Shown here: positions 10,346 to 20,687 of the stretch, in pieces
Layout of the letters: each line of letters starts with the position of its first letter
Numbering within the stretch: position 1 is the stretch's first letter
Assembly: GCA_003427395.1 (NCBI GenBank)
Contig: BFEA01000010.1
Location: 6,339,546-6,377,535 of the forward strand
Direction of reading: 5' to 3'
DNA length: 37,990 nucleotides
Source of the DNA: Chara braunii
Taxonomy: Eukaryota; Streptophyta; Charophyceae; Charales; Characeae
Made by a program: the position numbers and the translations under genes
Notes under the pieces: model-generated
Told to the model about the DNA's origin: nothing
The model's database searches: none
Seen by the model: the letters and a program-made list of their open reading frames with translations, nothing else

Positions 10346-11560
10346 TACTACCTTGAGGTTGCCAAACCCCAGTTTGACTGGGACAAGAAAGTGTTAAAGC
10401 ATAAGTTGCTTGATGGGAGAACAGTGAGACTGACTAAGTTCAAAGCCAGTAGTATAATCGATACCTATGACTGCTTGTGTGCATCAGCATTCTATAATTA
10501 CTATAAACAGAACCAAGAGGAGGGTATGTACCTAGTGTATGTCTCTGAGAAAGGGGTGGTCGTTAAAACACCCCCAGAGATAGAACACGTCGTTGCTAAG
10601 TTCCCTGATCTGTTCACAGAGCCCACAGGAGTCGTCGATAGGGAGGTAATCAACGCCATAGAAATCATTCCAGGGAGTAAAACCCCAAAGGGAAGGATCT
10701 ATAGGATGACTCCGGCCGAGTTGGATGAACTTCGGCGACAACTGAAAGAGCTGACAGAAAAAGGATGGATCTGATCGAGTACTTCCCCCTACGGATCTCC
10801 AGTGCTATTTGTACCGAAGAAGGGGGGTACATTGAGGATGTGCATTGATTACAGAGGCCTCAATGCCATCACAGTGAAGAACGTAGAGCCTCTACCCCGC
10901 ATAGACGACCTATTGGATAGGGTGCAGGGATGTAAGTACTATAGCAAGATAGACTTAAAATCCGGCTACCATCAGATCGCAATAAGACCTGAGGATCAAC
11001 ACAAGACGGCTTTTCAGACCAGATATGGTCTGTATGCGTTTGTAGTGATGCCCTTTGGCCTTTGCAATGCGCCGGGTACATTCCAGCACGCCATGAATAT
11101 TATCTTCCATGACCACTTAGATAAGTTTGTCATTGTCTATCTTGACGATATTTTTATCTTTAGTAAGTTTGTCGAGGAGCATGCACAGCACGTTAAAATT
11201 GTACTTTCACTCCTATGACAACACAAGTATAAGGTCAACCTAGGGAAATGTGAGTTTGGACGCACTAAGATCTTATACTTGAGTCAAGAAGTATCTGCGG
11301 AAGGTATTAGGCCGGAAGGTGCGAAGGTGGCTAGTATAAGGGACTAGCCACGGCCTCAACCTGTTACTGAAGTCAAATCTTTCTTAGGAATGTGCGGCCA
11401 CTATAGAAACTTCGTAAAGAACTATTCCACAGTCGTCGCTTCTTTGACTGATCTAACTCGACTTGACACGCCGCGGGACTGGAGTGATGAGTGCGAGGCT
11501 GCTTTCAAACAATTGAAGCATGCACTCATGAATCATGAGGTTCTCATGGTGCCCAATCCT
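10346..11560 (+). pseudogene. pol: Chromovirus reverse transcriptase
   Basis: The frame is shared with the protease and is interrupted by TGA 10772, TGA 11216 and TAG 11345. Fingers and palm are readable: the TPAELDELRRQLKEL entry motif (about 10708), VLFVPKKGGTLRMCIDYRGLN (from 10802), the first catalytic Asp in SKIDLKSGYHQI (10952) and the YLDD box (11138-11149). Thumb-like sequence around 11380-11460 (FLGMCGHYRNFVKNYS) leads into RNase H. Catalytic Asp residues are intact, so loss of function comes from the stops. CGA-to-TGA and TGG-to-TAG changes account for them. Confidence 0.92.
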
Positions 11561-11935
11561 CAGAAGCCATTCATAGTGACCACTGACGCAAGCCAATACG
11601 GCATTGGCGCAGTGCTGGCCCAGCAGGATGGAAAAAAGTTGTGACCGATTGAGTATATGAGCAAAAAGATGTCATATAAGAAACTGGCAAAGTCCACCTA
11701 TGAAAGGTATATGCTCTCTACAAAGCACTTGTCCATTGGAGGCACTTCCTGTTGGGACAGTTTTTCTACTTGAGAACTGACCATCAGACCCTCAAATGGA
11801 TCAAGACTCAACCGGCTCTTTTTGATGCACTCAAGCGTTGGATTGAGGTCATAGATCAGTATGACTTTAAGCTAGAGTATCTGAAGGGAGAGTACAACAA
11901 GGTTGCAGATGCGTTGTCCCATAGAGCAGACTACC
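11561..11935 (+). pseudogene. pol: Chromovirus RNase H, frameshifted
   Basis: FIVTTDASQYGIGAVLAQ (about 11570-11625) carries the first RNase H Asp at 11585. TGA 11642 interrupts the frame. Near 11705 the family's TYER-type segment is missing about four bases, which moves the frame from the RT register to the one used from 11752 (FFYLRTDHQTLKW). The later Asp of VADALS is at 11908. Together these are the standard retroelement RNase H landmarks, which degrade the RNA strand of the cDNA hybrid. Confidence 0.87.
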
Positions 11936-13244
11936 TAGGGGCGCTAGTTTATGAGTTTGGTGTATCTGAGGAACTAACTCAATCGCTGGTGGGAGCCTAT
12001 CAGGAAGACCCTGTCACGATGAACATCATACGCAAACTTCAGGCAAAAGACAAGGCCACAAAATATAAGTTTGTGATGGTGGACGGGATTCTCTTTCTTG
12101 ATAAGGCCGGATTCAAAAGGTTAGTTGTTCCATCTAGTGAACGTTTGCGTAGTTTATTCTTAGGAGAATGTCATGATGCAACTGGACGCTTTGGCTACAA
12201 AAAGACGAGTGTCAATCTAGTACAGCGATTTTGGTGGCCCGGAATGCTAGAAGATGCAAAGAAGTATGTTGAGAGCTGTCAGGTCTGTCAGCGGAACAAG
12301 CCGCGAACTCAAGCACCGCTTAGGTTGCTGAAACCCTTACCTATCCCCACTGGTCCAGGACAGAGTGTTTCCATAGACTTCATGGACACGCTGGTGACCG
12401 GTAGGAGTGGCAAGAGGCACATATTTGTCATCATAGATAGATTCACCAAGTACGCTAGACTAATTGTCATGCCAGAGACTACAAGGACTGGCATGTCATC
12501 AAGTTGTTTATGGACAACTGGGTGCGTGATTTTGGACTGTCAAAGTGAATCGTTAGTGACAGAGATGTCCGCTTCACAAGTGAGTTGTGGAAGAAGACTG
12601 CTGAGCAATTGGGCAGTCAACTTCAGATGACTTCCGGGAATCATCCCGAAGCCAACGGACAGGCCGAGCAGATGAACAAAGTTCTGCAACATCTGTTGAG
12701 GCATTACATCAAGCCCAGCCAGGATGACTGGGATGAGAAGTTGCCTCTCATCGCCAGTCTGTACAACAACGTTGTACACAACAGTACCGGTGTTAGTCCT
12801 AATCAGTTGCACTTGGGATGGAAGCCTAGATCAGCTCTGGACTTCCTCCTACCTGAAAACCGATCCTCTGCAACTCCAGGCACACTTGAGTACGGTGTGC
12901 AGCATGAGAAGTTGCTACAACAAGCTGTCGAGCATATCAAGAGACCTCAGCAAGCAACGATTGCTTCTGAGAACAAACATCGTCGTCAGTCCTCATTTCA
13001 AGTAGGGGAACGAGTCTGGGTCAAGGTTAGTGAGCTAGGACAGGAATTCAGAATCTCTCGTAAACTAATGCCTCAATATTTTGGTCTTTGGGAAGTCAAA
13101 GATATAGTTGGGGATGAGATGGATGGACCTACCTATGTTATCCACATCCCTGGTCACTTGCGCACTCACCCTGTCTTTCATGCCTCAAAGCTTGCACCTT
13201 TCGCTGAGACAGATCAATTCCCTTCAAGGAGATCGATGCTGCCC
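11936..13244 (+). pseudogene. pol: Chromovirus integrase, zinc finger altered and frame broken
   Basis: The N-terminal zinc-binding domain reads CHDATGRFGYKK and then CQVC. The first His is at 12172 and the Cys pair at 12277 and 12286, but the second His position is Arg (12187-12189). The DDE core shows Asp in SIDFMDTL (12376), Asp in SDRD (12558) and Glu in NGQAEQ (12666). A one-base loss near 12492 shifts the frame, and TGA 12546 follows. The C-terminal domain (GERVWVKVSELGQE; LMPQYFGLWEV; IPGHLRTHPVFHASKLAPF) is well kept. Integrase would insert the cDNA into the genome. Confidence 0.92.
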
Positions 13245-13484
13245 CTAACCACGGATGGCCAAGTGGACATCGACGACATTGTGGATCACTGAGACCTGCC
13301 TGTTCCAAAGCCACTGGGTAGAGAAAGACCTCCCAAACCCAAGAGAGAATATCGCATCAGATTCAGGCATCATACGGATCCAAAAGAAGATCGGTGGTTC
13401 ACCAGAGAGGAACTGATTGATATAGCTCCTCAAGTGGTGGCATAATATGAGAGGATGTTAAAAGGGAAGGCACCTGCGAAGTAA
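13245..13484 (+). pseudogene. pol: Chromodomain-like C-terminus of Pol
   Basis: VDIDDIVDH, a TGA at 13290, then EYRIRFRHHTDPKEDRW and a FTREELI helix form the strand-strand-helix pattern of chromodomains found at the integrase end of chromoviruses. These domains can steer integration towards marked heterochromatin. A second stop (TAA 13443) precedes the likely original end at TAA 13482. The aromatic-cage residues cannot be assigned with certainty. Confidence 0.68.
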
Positions 13485-13504
13485 GCATCTCGACGGACTT
13501 TCGA

Positions 13505-13521
13505 AGCTAAGGGGGATGAAA
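13505..13521 (+). other. Polypurine tract of the chromovirus
   Basis: AGCTAAGGGGGATGAAA lies directly before the 3' LTR. Such tracts prime plus-strand cDNA synthesis. The core AAGGGGGATGA recurs in the second, minus-strand element near 17585-17595. Confidence 0.8.
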
Positions 13522-14565
13522 TGTGAGGATTGAGCCCTCAAAGGGGCATTGCCGTGATGTACATGTTCTGGGCCAAGGCCCCCAGCAAGCATCGTGTCCG
13601 CCCTAAGTGAAGGCGGTCCAGCAAATCAACGAGAGTCCTCTGTTCAAACATTTCATGAAGCGGGGTCCATACAGTTGCCACACGCTAGTTGGTTGGAGTG
13701 CACCGAGTTCCGGATCTTTGCAAATGCAGAAGGACCAAGGCCTCTTAGAGTTGGTTAGGCCCTGGGCACATATACGTGAGGCCGACATTGCATGCTGGAA
13801 ATAGAGGCCGAAGATGCCAATGGGAAACCGGTCCACTATCTGAATCTGGACGCAGGCCTGGGTGAAAGAGGCACAACTGTACTTCATGGGCCCCAACCAT
13901 ATTGGGCCTGGGTACAGATATTGGGGCCCAGACGCAGGCTTAAGGGAGGCCGCCCACACGCAACACTGACATATAGGCAGAGAGGGTGAGTGGGCAGGGA
14001 TCTTGGCCATTGCGAGCAAGGCCGGCACGCTGCTGCATTGCGAGTGTGCCTGCGCTGCACTAGGCTGAGCGAGGGCAGACTGGCGCTAAGCGGTGGAGCG
14101 CAGCCTGGGCGCAGGGCGCTGGCGGCCATAGCCGGGCTGCCTGTGGGCGCAAAGGAGGTGAAGGGCGAAGGTGGTTCTTTGGAGGTGAAGGGCGTTATGT
14201 GGGATAACAAGGGAGACTGAGGGAGAAGAGAGAGACGTACCTGGAGGAGAGGAGGTCGGCATTGGTATTAACATCATCACTCGTTGGTAGTTAAGTTGTG
14301 TGGTTGCTTCCATGCTGTAGTTGTTGTGATAGGCTGTAGAGTAGGTAGGGCGCCTGGCACCGTTCAAGAGAGAGAGCTATATTGGGTTATGCTGTTGGTG
14401 TTGCCCGATTGGGCTTGGACATTGACTCACGATTCTTTTGTACCGTTCTCAAATGGATGGTTACTCGGTTCCATTGTGCTATCTGCTCTTGCTTTGACTA
14501 CTTGGACTTCAGTGTGATTTTGCAATCTGGATTTCTGTGCTTCGTCCACATTCATGTTCCCTGCA
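13522..14565 (+). repeat. 3' LTR (complete, 1044 bp)
   Basis: It begins TGTGAGGATTGAG just after the polypurine tract and ends CCCTGCA, giving the usual TG...CA ends. From 13767 on it aligns with window bases 1-801. The sequence that follows (TTTATTTATTT) does not match the 5' leader, which confirms the boundary. Confidence 0.92.
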
Positions 14566-15480
14566 TTTATTTATTTATTTATATTTTTATTTATTCATTT
14601 TACTTATCCTATTGATGGAAGTACAATGAGGTAAGCCGTGAGATTGAAGGCTTACCTGTTCTCTCCCTGTCGTCGATGTCACCGTCGTTGTCGAAGTCGC
14701 TAGTTCGACGGCTTCGCCAGATACATCACACGTCCCACAAGTCTTCGTCTTTCAAATATGACAAGCAGCGGATGCAGGACCAAAGCCACCTGCACAACCT
14801 CCCAGTGTCACAACTTCGACGGTAAAAAAGCAGACCTCCTCCTTACCAAGTCACAACACCTCCAGTGCAAACGGAACACACTTGTTGCGAGTGCAGACAC
14901 GAAGGTAACACCGCAACAATGTGCAATCGTTCCTCTCCGCCTCCTTCTTCTCTCCTCCTTTCTTCTTCCTTCTTCTCCCTCTTCTCCCCTTCTTCCTTCT
15001 TTGCGAACGCGGTCTTTCTTCGCGTGCAGTCTCTCATATTCGCATGTGCTATCACGCGCCCGTTTCTTCTTTTTGCGTACCCGGTCATCTTTCTCTCTCT
15101 TGCTCTACTTTCATCCCCTGCGTTACCCTCCGAGAGATCCAGCGCCCAACACTTCTGGTTCCATCGGCTCCCCCGAGATATGCAACCTCTTATTTTTTCC
15201 TTTTTGAATCTAACCTATATTCAAAGTCAGATTCACGGAATCTAAGAGTATTTACCCGCGGGGTCCAAATCCAATCCAACTAACACAAAAGGGAAGAAAA
15301 AAAAATGAGAGAAACTGCTACCTAGAAATCCTGTTATGCCAACTGTCGGTGCCTGCCACGGGGAGGAGCCTTAACCCTTTCCTCCCCCAACTACTTGTAG
15401 CTCGTAGGTTATGAGTTCAAGCCCCGGCTACCCCGGGGTTAAGGCAAAATATAGTCCCTTGTCAAAAAGGGAGTTGGTCT
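14566..15480. other. Flank without recognised genes; pyrimidine-rich stretch
   Basis: A TTTA-rich run (14566-14600) is followed by unique-looking sequence and a strongly CT-biased stretch at about 14935-15115. Overlapping open frames here come from the base bias: Ser/Leu/Phe-rich peptides in all frames. No conserved domain is seen. Confidence 0.5.
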
Positions 15481-15482
15481 CA

Positions 15483-15555
15483 GTAGTCCGCAGGTTTCGA
15501 TCCCCGCACCCTTCGCTTCTAAAGCCAATACTAGAACCTACTGAGCTAACTTCCA
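15483..15555 (-). repeat. tRNA-like (SINE-type) polymerase III promoter remnant
   Basis: On the minus strand TAGCTCAGTAGG (15548 to 15537) matches the A-box consensus TRGCNNAGYNGG. GGATCGAAACC (15503 to 15493) is close to the B box GGTTCGANTCC. The 33-base gap equals normal tRNA spacing. The would-be acceptor strands do not pair, so this is not a working tRNA. It is better read as a tRNA-derived SINE head or a tRNA pseudogene. Confidence 0.5.
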
Positions 15556-16476
15556 TTTTCGTGTGGAAGGAGAGCGACTCTAGTATGTATAAGGTAGTGG
15601 CTCAGTCGTCTAGCGGCCTGAGCCTGCCTCTTCGTTTGCACGTGTGTACGTTTGTTGGTTTGCGTGCCTGTGTGAGCACCTGTCAGCTTAAGCGTAGGTG
15701 AGTCCCACAAGGGCCTCGTTCAATCGGAAGGCCCTGATGGGCTGGTACTTACCCATGGCGGCGTCACCGTGGGTCGCTGCGAAGAAAAACACCCAGGCGG
15801 CAGGTAAGGTGGCACTATACTAGGTAAATGTAGATGTGTCGAATATCTACAGCTGAGCAAGACCGTCATCCTGCGTATCATAGATGTACCGTGACAGTAA
15901 CCAGCTTAACCCCTCGACCTTCCCGGTTGAAGGGTATCCAGTGTCGATCCTAACTACCGCAGTGCGTGTCATCGTGATGCGGGTTTCTCATACAAAGTTA
16001 TAAGCTCGGACAAATCCCTCAAGGCGGTCGGCACGGTCGACCTGTCGATTGTAAAATCACGGTCAAATACCCTTGTAAGCGTATTTGGTCCGACAGTATC
16101 CCATACCCTATTAAGCGACGTCCCCGTCGCATGAAGAACGATATGCAAATAAAAGATATTTACAAACAAGCAAATTGTCAAATCCGAATCCTGGAATAAA
16201 ATGTGGTTCAGGATTGACGTTGTCACCTCACTTTTTATTATTACCGCCAGGATTTTAACCCGGGTCTCCCACATTGCAGATTAACTTAAATTACTTGAAG
16301 TGGGGATACTTGTTCCGTACTACAGTATATGAAATAGTCAAGTATGACAACGCTCTTTTCCTTCCCCACACCCTTAGACTTCGCCCCAGGTATTCGTTAG
16401 TCGCTTTCAGGGTCGGTGTCCGCTTGCGAACTCAATCCTTCAAGCGCGGGTCCTAACCGAGACTTTGGGTGTTCAA
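15556..16476. other. No gene recognised
   Basis: Mixed-composition DNA. A minus-strand open frame at 15969-16274 (101 codons) shows no motif I know. GGGTTAAAATCC on the minus strand near 16255 resembles a lone B box, without a partner A box at the right distance. Confidence 0.4.
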
Positions 16477-16488
16477 CTCTTGATACCA

Positions 16489-17581
16489 TGGTCCAAAGTT
16501 GCCTACTGTCCGGCCCGAAACCTAATACATAAGGACAACGGTCTCCATCATGACCCACCACAGTCCTGCTGATCAGGCCGGAGCTGCGGTCCACCGCATT
16601 GTTGGTTATCGGTGGTTACCCTCGTTGGTTGCGCAACGATGGGTTATTCATCCTATCTTTCAAAATATATTCACAATTTTCAAGACTAATCTCGACCCCT
16701 CCGACTCCTACCTGAATAGATTCCTTTACTGGGGCGACCATCCCCTCTAGTCTCTCTTCTAGGCCATAGTCGGAGGGTCCGCTGCCTGGTTATGCTAGGT
16801 CAGCAGCCCACGCTGGGAGTTACGTCCCAACGATGTCAATTTTTCACCATAGGCTTGATATTTTAATGCCCTCAGGTTAACCCTTGAGATGGATGAATGA
16901 TGTTTCTTTTCAAAATAAATCAAATAAATGACCTTTCCAATAATTGAGCAGTTGTCAGGCTGCCACTCAGGGTTGTGCCCTCCAAGTCTTTGATCTTAGC
17001 TCGATGAGGCACACACCTCGGGGTCATTGATATATATATATATATATAATCAAATATTTGAATTGAAATCAAGCTTGTTGACTTTCTGCTTGTCCGATCC
17101 ATCAAAAACAGTCATCCCACTCAAATCCATTTGCAAAAACAATGTTTTATCTCATGACAGGTACTTGTCCGTACCATAGCATGACATTTCAATCATACAC
17201 ATGCATTCAACCCAGCATCAGATCCTTCAATCTTTTGCCGTCTTTCATTCATTCATTGACCCACCTGTTCCTCTACCACCATTCCCAGAGGATCTAAATA
17301 GTGATAGACGAGGGGAGGTACTTATCCACAAAAGAGGACTCAAAATCATAGACACGGGTACACTCACAATGTGAAAGCGTTTGTGGTCACCAACTCATTT
17401 TTCCCTTTTCTGATCATATACATATGTAAAATACAAGTATGATATAACAAGTCACATCAGTGACTCACCCTACTCATCCCCATCTTGTTCCCTGAATGTT
17501 TATTCACCACCTACTTCTAAATTTTCACCCTTACTAAGTCTTAGAAGGTCTGCCTCCTTTTATACCGCATCTACTTACTCA
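16489..17581 (-). repeat. Candidate LTR of a second LTR element
   Basis: On the minus strand a polypurine tract (17585-17597) is followed by TGAGTAAGTAG from 17581. About 1.09 kb later the sequence TTTGGACCA ends just before TGGTATCAAGAG (16488 to 16477), which begins like an initiator-Met primer site but has one extra A. Length and TG...CA ends fit an LTR. No second copy is visible in the window, so this rests on boundary motifs only. A polypurine tract on one side and a primer site on the other would imply tandem elements or chance. Confidence 0.35.
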
Positions 17582-17584
17582 CTC

Positions 17585-17597
17585 ATCCCCCTTGTTT
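17585..17597 (-). other. Polypurine tract of the second LTR element
   Basis: Minus strand: ACAAGGGGGATGA. It shares AAGGGGGATGA with the polypurine tract of the chromovirus at 13505-13521 and lies just downstream of the minus-strand gag remnant, as expected for the 3' end of a related element. Confidence 0.55.
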
Positions 17598-17689
17598 TTA
17601 TAAAAGTGCCTCAACTTGTCAAATCCTACCATTTTCCTATGTCAAAAAGGGATTGTTAGCTCCAGTATCCTATGGAGTTATACCCTGCC

Positions 17690-19784
17690 ACCCTCAGGTG
17701 TCCTGGGGATTATCTATCCATTGCTGGCTACCACCCTCTCTTTTGAATCAAACCGGACCATCCCCTTCCTAATATATTCGGTCAAAATGGTACAGCCATC
17801 CCTGAAGTCTCCCTCCTGCGTGCAGAAGAAGCACCCACTTCTGACTTTGTTATGCTTGGTTCTCTTGGTTAGAGGCCGTCCCGAAGTCTCTGCCTGACTT
17901 CCGGCCCCTTCTGACGATTCCATGCCAGACCGTTCACTCCTCTTGATGCCCCTCTGCTGAGGCACACCCAGACTTTCACCTTTATCTTCCTTTGAGGCAG
18001 GTGGTCCTTCGACCTTTGGCTCTCCTTGTGGTTCTTTGTTGGATGGTCCCTCATTTCCAACCACAGTCTGCTCATCCATCCTATTTTCTCCTTCCTTTGA
18101 CTGAGGGGCCCTCTTTTTTCCTTCTGCCAATCTGATTTCAAACCCTCCTTCATTCTGCCATTCCACCACTTTTGTGGTTTCTTTTCCTTCCTCTTGGTGA
18201 CTCAACTTGAACTCTTTCATCCCTTTCAGTATTTCCTCCCATCTTTTCTCCCATACCTGACTCATCTTCTCTCTTTCAGTAATCTCATCATCCAGGTTCA
18301 GTCCCTGCACGTTGACCTTAGAGCACAAACCTTCCACCTTTTTTTCCACCTTCTCCCTCTCTGCCACTTCATCCTCCAATTCCTTGTTTTTCTGGGTCAG
18401 GGAAATCTTCAAAGTACTTACTTGTTTTTACAGCTCTTCCTTCCTTTTTTTCAACTCCTCCACTTCCTGCCTCATCCCCTCCAAATTCTCTGTTAACTTG
18501 GTCACTTGGACGCCCCTTTCCTCTTCCTTCTTTCTTAGTCTGTTCATTTTCTTCAAGAGCTATGGGATATAGTCCAAGAACCCTTGGGTGAAGAGCTCAA
18601 TGCTTTCCTTGAGCTCAACCTGAAGCCCTCTTCCCACTGTATCCAGGTCTTCTTCAATCTCTCTCATTTCATCTTTCCCAATTTCTTGGCAACCTCAGCA
18701 TACTCTTTAAAAAGTCGGGTGCACTTTTCATCCAGCATCTTATGCAACCCCATCATTTTCTGCAAGTTGGAGGAATGTTTGGTGCTCACCACCAGATCTG
18801 AGAGGATCATCCTTTCAAATCTGACGTTCCGAGAGGAGTTCACAGGCAGGTCATCATCTTGCTGCATCTTTATAATATAATTTCTCCATCCTCTCTTCTT
18901 CTTCTTCCTCTGAGCTCTCCCTTCTCTACTTATCTACCCTTCCTTCACCTCCCCTTTCAGCTAAGATAAACCACCACACTTCACCTTTCTCTTCCCTGCC
19001 TCCTCAGCTTCTACTTCCTTACCCCATCTTGGTCTTACGTCTTCCTCACCCTTTTCCGTTCCGTTTCTCTTTCATCCCCAATTGGTCCTTTTCCCTTAGT
19101 TCTCTCGACTCTTGGAGTCTTGGCTTCTTTCTTTCTTCTGCCCCTTTTTCTTTTCCTGTTCCTTCTTCCTTCTCACTTCTTCTTTCCTCCACTCTTTCCC
19201 TTTCAACCTCAATTGTTCTTCTTTCTTCAACCCTTCTCTCTTTCTGTGCCTCACTCGCTCCCTGACCTCTTGTCCTTTTTACCGTCGTCTCTCTTTCTTC
19301 CTTTTCTCGTTCCCTTGCCTGGTCAGATCCTCTGCTTCCGTCTTTGGGAATAGTCATTAGCTTGCTTCTCAAGTTCCTCAAGGGTACATCATTTTCTTCT
19401 TCATCCTCTCACGCCCTTCTCTGCAGCTCATCCATCTCCCTTCCAATCCACAATCCCTTCTCTTGCAATCTTTTCCTCCTTGTTTAGTCTTGCCTTACCT
19501 AGGTGTACACCATTTGTTATTTCCCTGTTGTCCTCTAACAAGTGCAACTTTCTTCGACAATCCCCATCACTTCCTCTTTCTCACTCTCCTTTGTCCTCTC
19601 AATCAATCTCTTTCTCTTCTCCTCATCACTCCATCCCCCTCTTTCGGTAGCCAGCTGCAGACTGTCGACAAACTCATCCAGGTTTGTCCCATCAAATGTC
19701 AAATCATCTTCAATCTCATCCCGTGGGAAGAGCCCTATTGCCTGCCATAATTTCACTATGCACGTCTTCCACCTCAAGCATTAG
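17690..19784 (-). pseudogene. gag: Gag-like remnant of a second LTR retrotransposon
   Basis: Read from 19784 to 17690, the pieces follow the order of a large Gag. First comes a capsid-type start (LTFDGTNLDEFVDSLQLATER, then GGWSDEEKRKRLIERT; 19777-19535). A very acidic/basic Glu-Arg-rich part follows (19381-19046), then a long coiled coil (18867 to about 18170, including MRQEVEELKKRKEEL), a charged linker, and CFFCTQEGDFRDGC near 17825. That last motif is a CX2CX4HX4C knuckle in which His has become Asp. After TAG 17714 the frame continues with IIPRTPEGG. Internal stops include one near 18428 and one near 18559, and a frameshift lies near 18664. No polymerase follows before the polypurine tract, so the element looks gag-only. 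The knuckle and layout support Gag; the exact family is inferred. Confidence 0.65.
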
Positions 19785-20193
19785 GCTGCCACTCCTTCAA
19801 TCTTTTTCTTATATCCTCCTGCTCCAGTCACTTTTGCGATTTCATCTTGTCATCCCATTGTCTCCTGAACGCATATTCCTTAAAATCCCTAATAAACACA
19901 CGCAGGTTATCTCCAGCTCTGTAAACAGGTAGGTCCTCCAGATTCCCTGAGATTTTTTGATCTCTCCTCAACCCTCCCTTTCTCAAGGTAGGCCCAGAGG
20001 GCCCTACCGTCCCTCCTCTCTACGCCATGGCCACTTTTCCCCAAGGGTCACGCCTGCACACAGAGAAGGAGCAATGGCAGGTACAAGGATCAGACATCAT
20101 CATCAAGACAACACTTCTCATCATAAACACAATCTTGACAAAATGTTCCTTTATCTATACTCATATGCATGCACATATATATATATATATATA
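19785..20193. other. Helitron left flank with (AT)n target
   Basis: Short sequence between the gag remnant and the Helitron. It may hold the start of the gag remnant or its leader. It ends in an (AT) run at 20175-20193, into which the Helitron is inserted. No gene is recognised. Confidence 0.5.
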
Positions 20194-20234
20194 CTAGCTA
20201 AGCGCCTGCGATGTGGGCAGTGCGGGCAATGCCC

Positions 20235-20237
<3 letters not shown>
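20194..20237 (-). other. Helitron 3' terminus: hairpin and CTAG
   Basis: On the minus strand TGCGGGCATTGCCCGCA (20237 to 20221) folds into a 7-bp stem with a 3-base loop. It is followed by 23 bases and then CTAG, with T as the next base. Plant Helitrons end in a similar GC hairpin plus CTRRT, though the gap is more often 10-12 bases. Confidence 0.85.
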
Positions 20238-20283
<46 letters not shown>

Positions 20284-20570
20284 GGCCAAAACCAACTGCT
20301 AAATTTCAGCATTGTTAACAAATTCAACAAATGGAACACATATAGATAGACACAAAAAAGAAGAGAGAAAGAGAGAGAGAGAGAGAGAGAGGGAGAGAGG
20401 AGAATGAGAGATAGAGAAACACAGAGGAGAAAGAAAAGAAGAATGCAAAGAACAAAGAAAGAAAAACATCATTCAAGTCAAGAAGATCGTGCAAAATGAT
20501 GAAGGCACAATAAGCACGAAGTACAATCCATCTCTATTTTATTAAAAGAAAACAACATAATATTTATTTG

Positions 20571-20605
<35 letters not shown>
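20238..20605. repeat. Poly(A), (GA)n and (CT)n tracts inside the Helitron 3' region
   Basis: A run of about 43 A (20238-20280), a GA-rich run (about 20355-20400) and a (TC) run (about 20571-20603) lie between the second ORF and the 3' hairpin. The poly(A) directly abuts the hairpin. No gene lies here. Confidence 0.85.
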
Positions 20606-20607
<2 letters not shown>

Positions 20608-20687
20608 TCATGTAAGAGCAATCAACACCCATCAGTGGAACGAAACTCTCGCAACATGTCACGAACAGAACTTTGTTGCAGCACTTT

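Larger units (their letters stand above)
1..14565 (+). mobile_element. Ty3/gypsy chromovirus, decayed, 5' end cut off by the window
   Basis: The order is LTR, tRNA-Met primer site, gag, protease, reverse transcriptase, RNase H, integrase, chromodomain, polypurine tract, LTR. This is the Ty3/gypsy order, and the terminal chromodomain-like segment places it among chromoviruses. Without the satellite the internal part would be about 7.3 kb. About 5.4 kb of tandem repeats sits between the gag end and the protease. About 245 bp of the 5' LTR lie outside the window, so the target-site duplication cannot be checked. The two LTRs differ at roughly 45-50 of 800 compared positions by eye, mostly transitions, so the insertion is not recent. 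At least a dozen nonsense codons and two frameshifts make it non-autonomous. Confidence 0.93.

Noticed and set aside
14758-15283. Overlapping Ser/Leu/Phe-rich plus frames
   Set aside because: Three frames are open together over a CT-rich stretch, which indicates base bias rather than coding.
15483-15555. A functional tRNA gene
   Set aside because: A and B boxes are present, but the acceptor strands do not pair and no proper anticodon arm forms.
15969-16274. 101-codon minus-strand open frame
   Set aside because: No motif, no neighbouring coding pieces, and a mixed hydrophobic start unlike its end; chance cannot be excluded.
19029-19360. Plus-strand Ser/Phe/Leu-rich frames
   Set aside because: They are antisense shadows of the Glu/Arg-rich minus-strand gag remnant.
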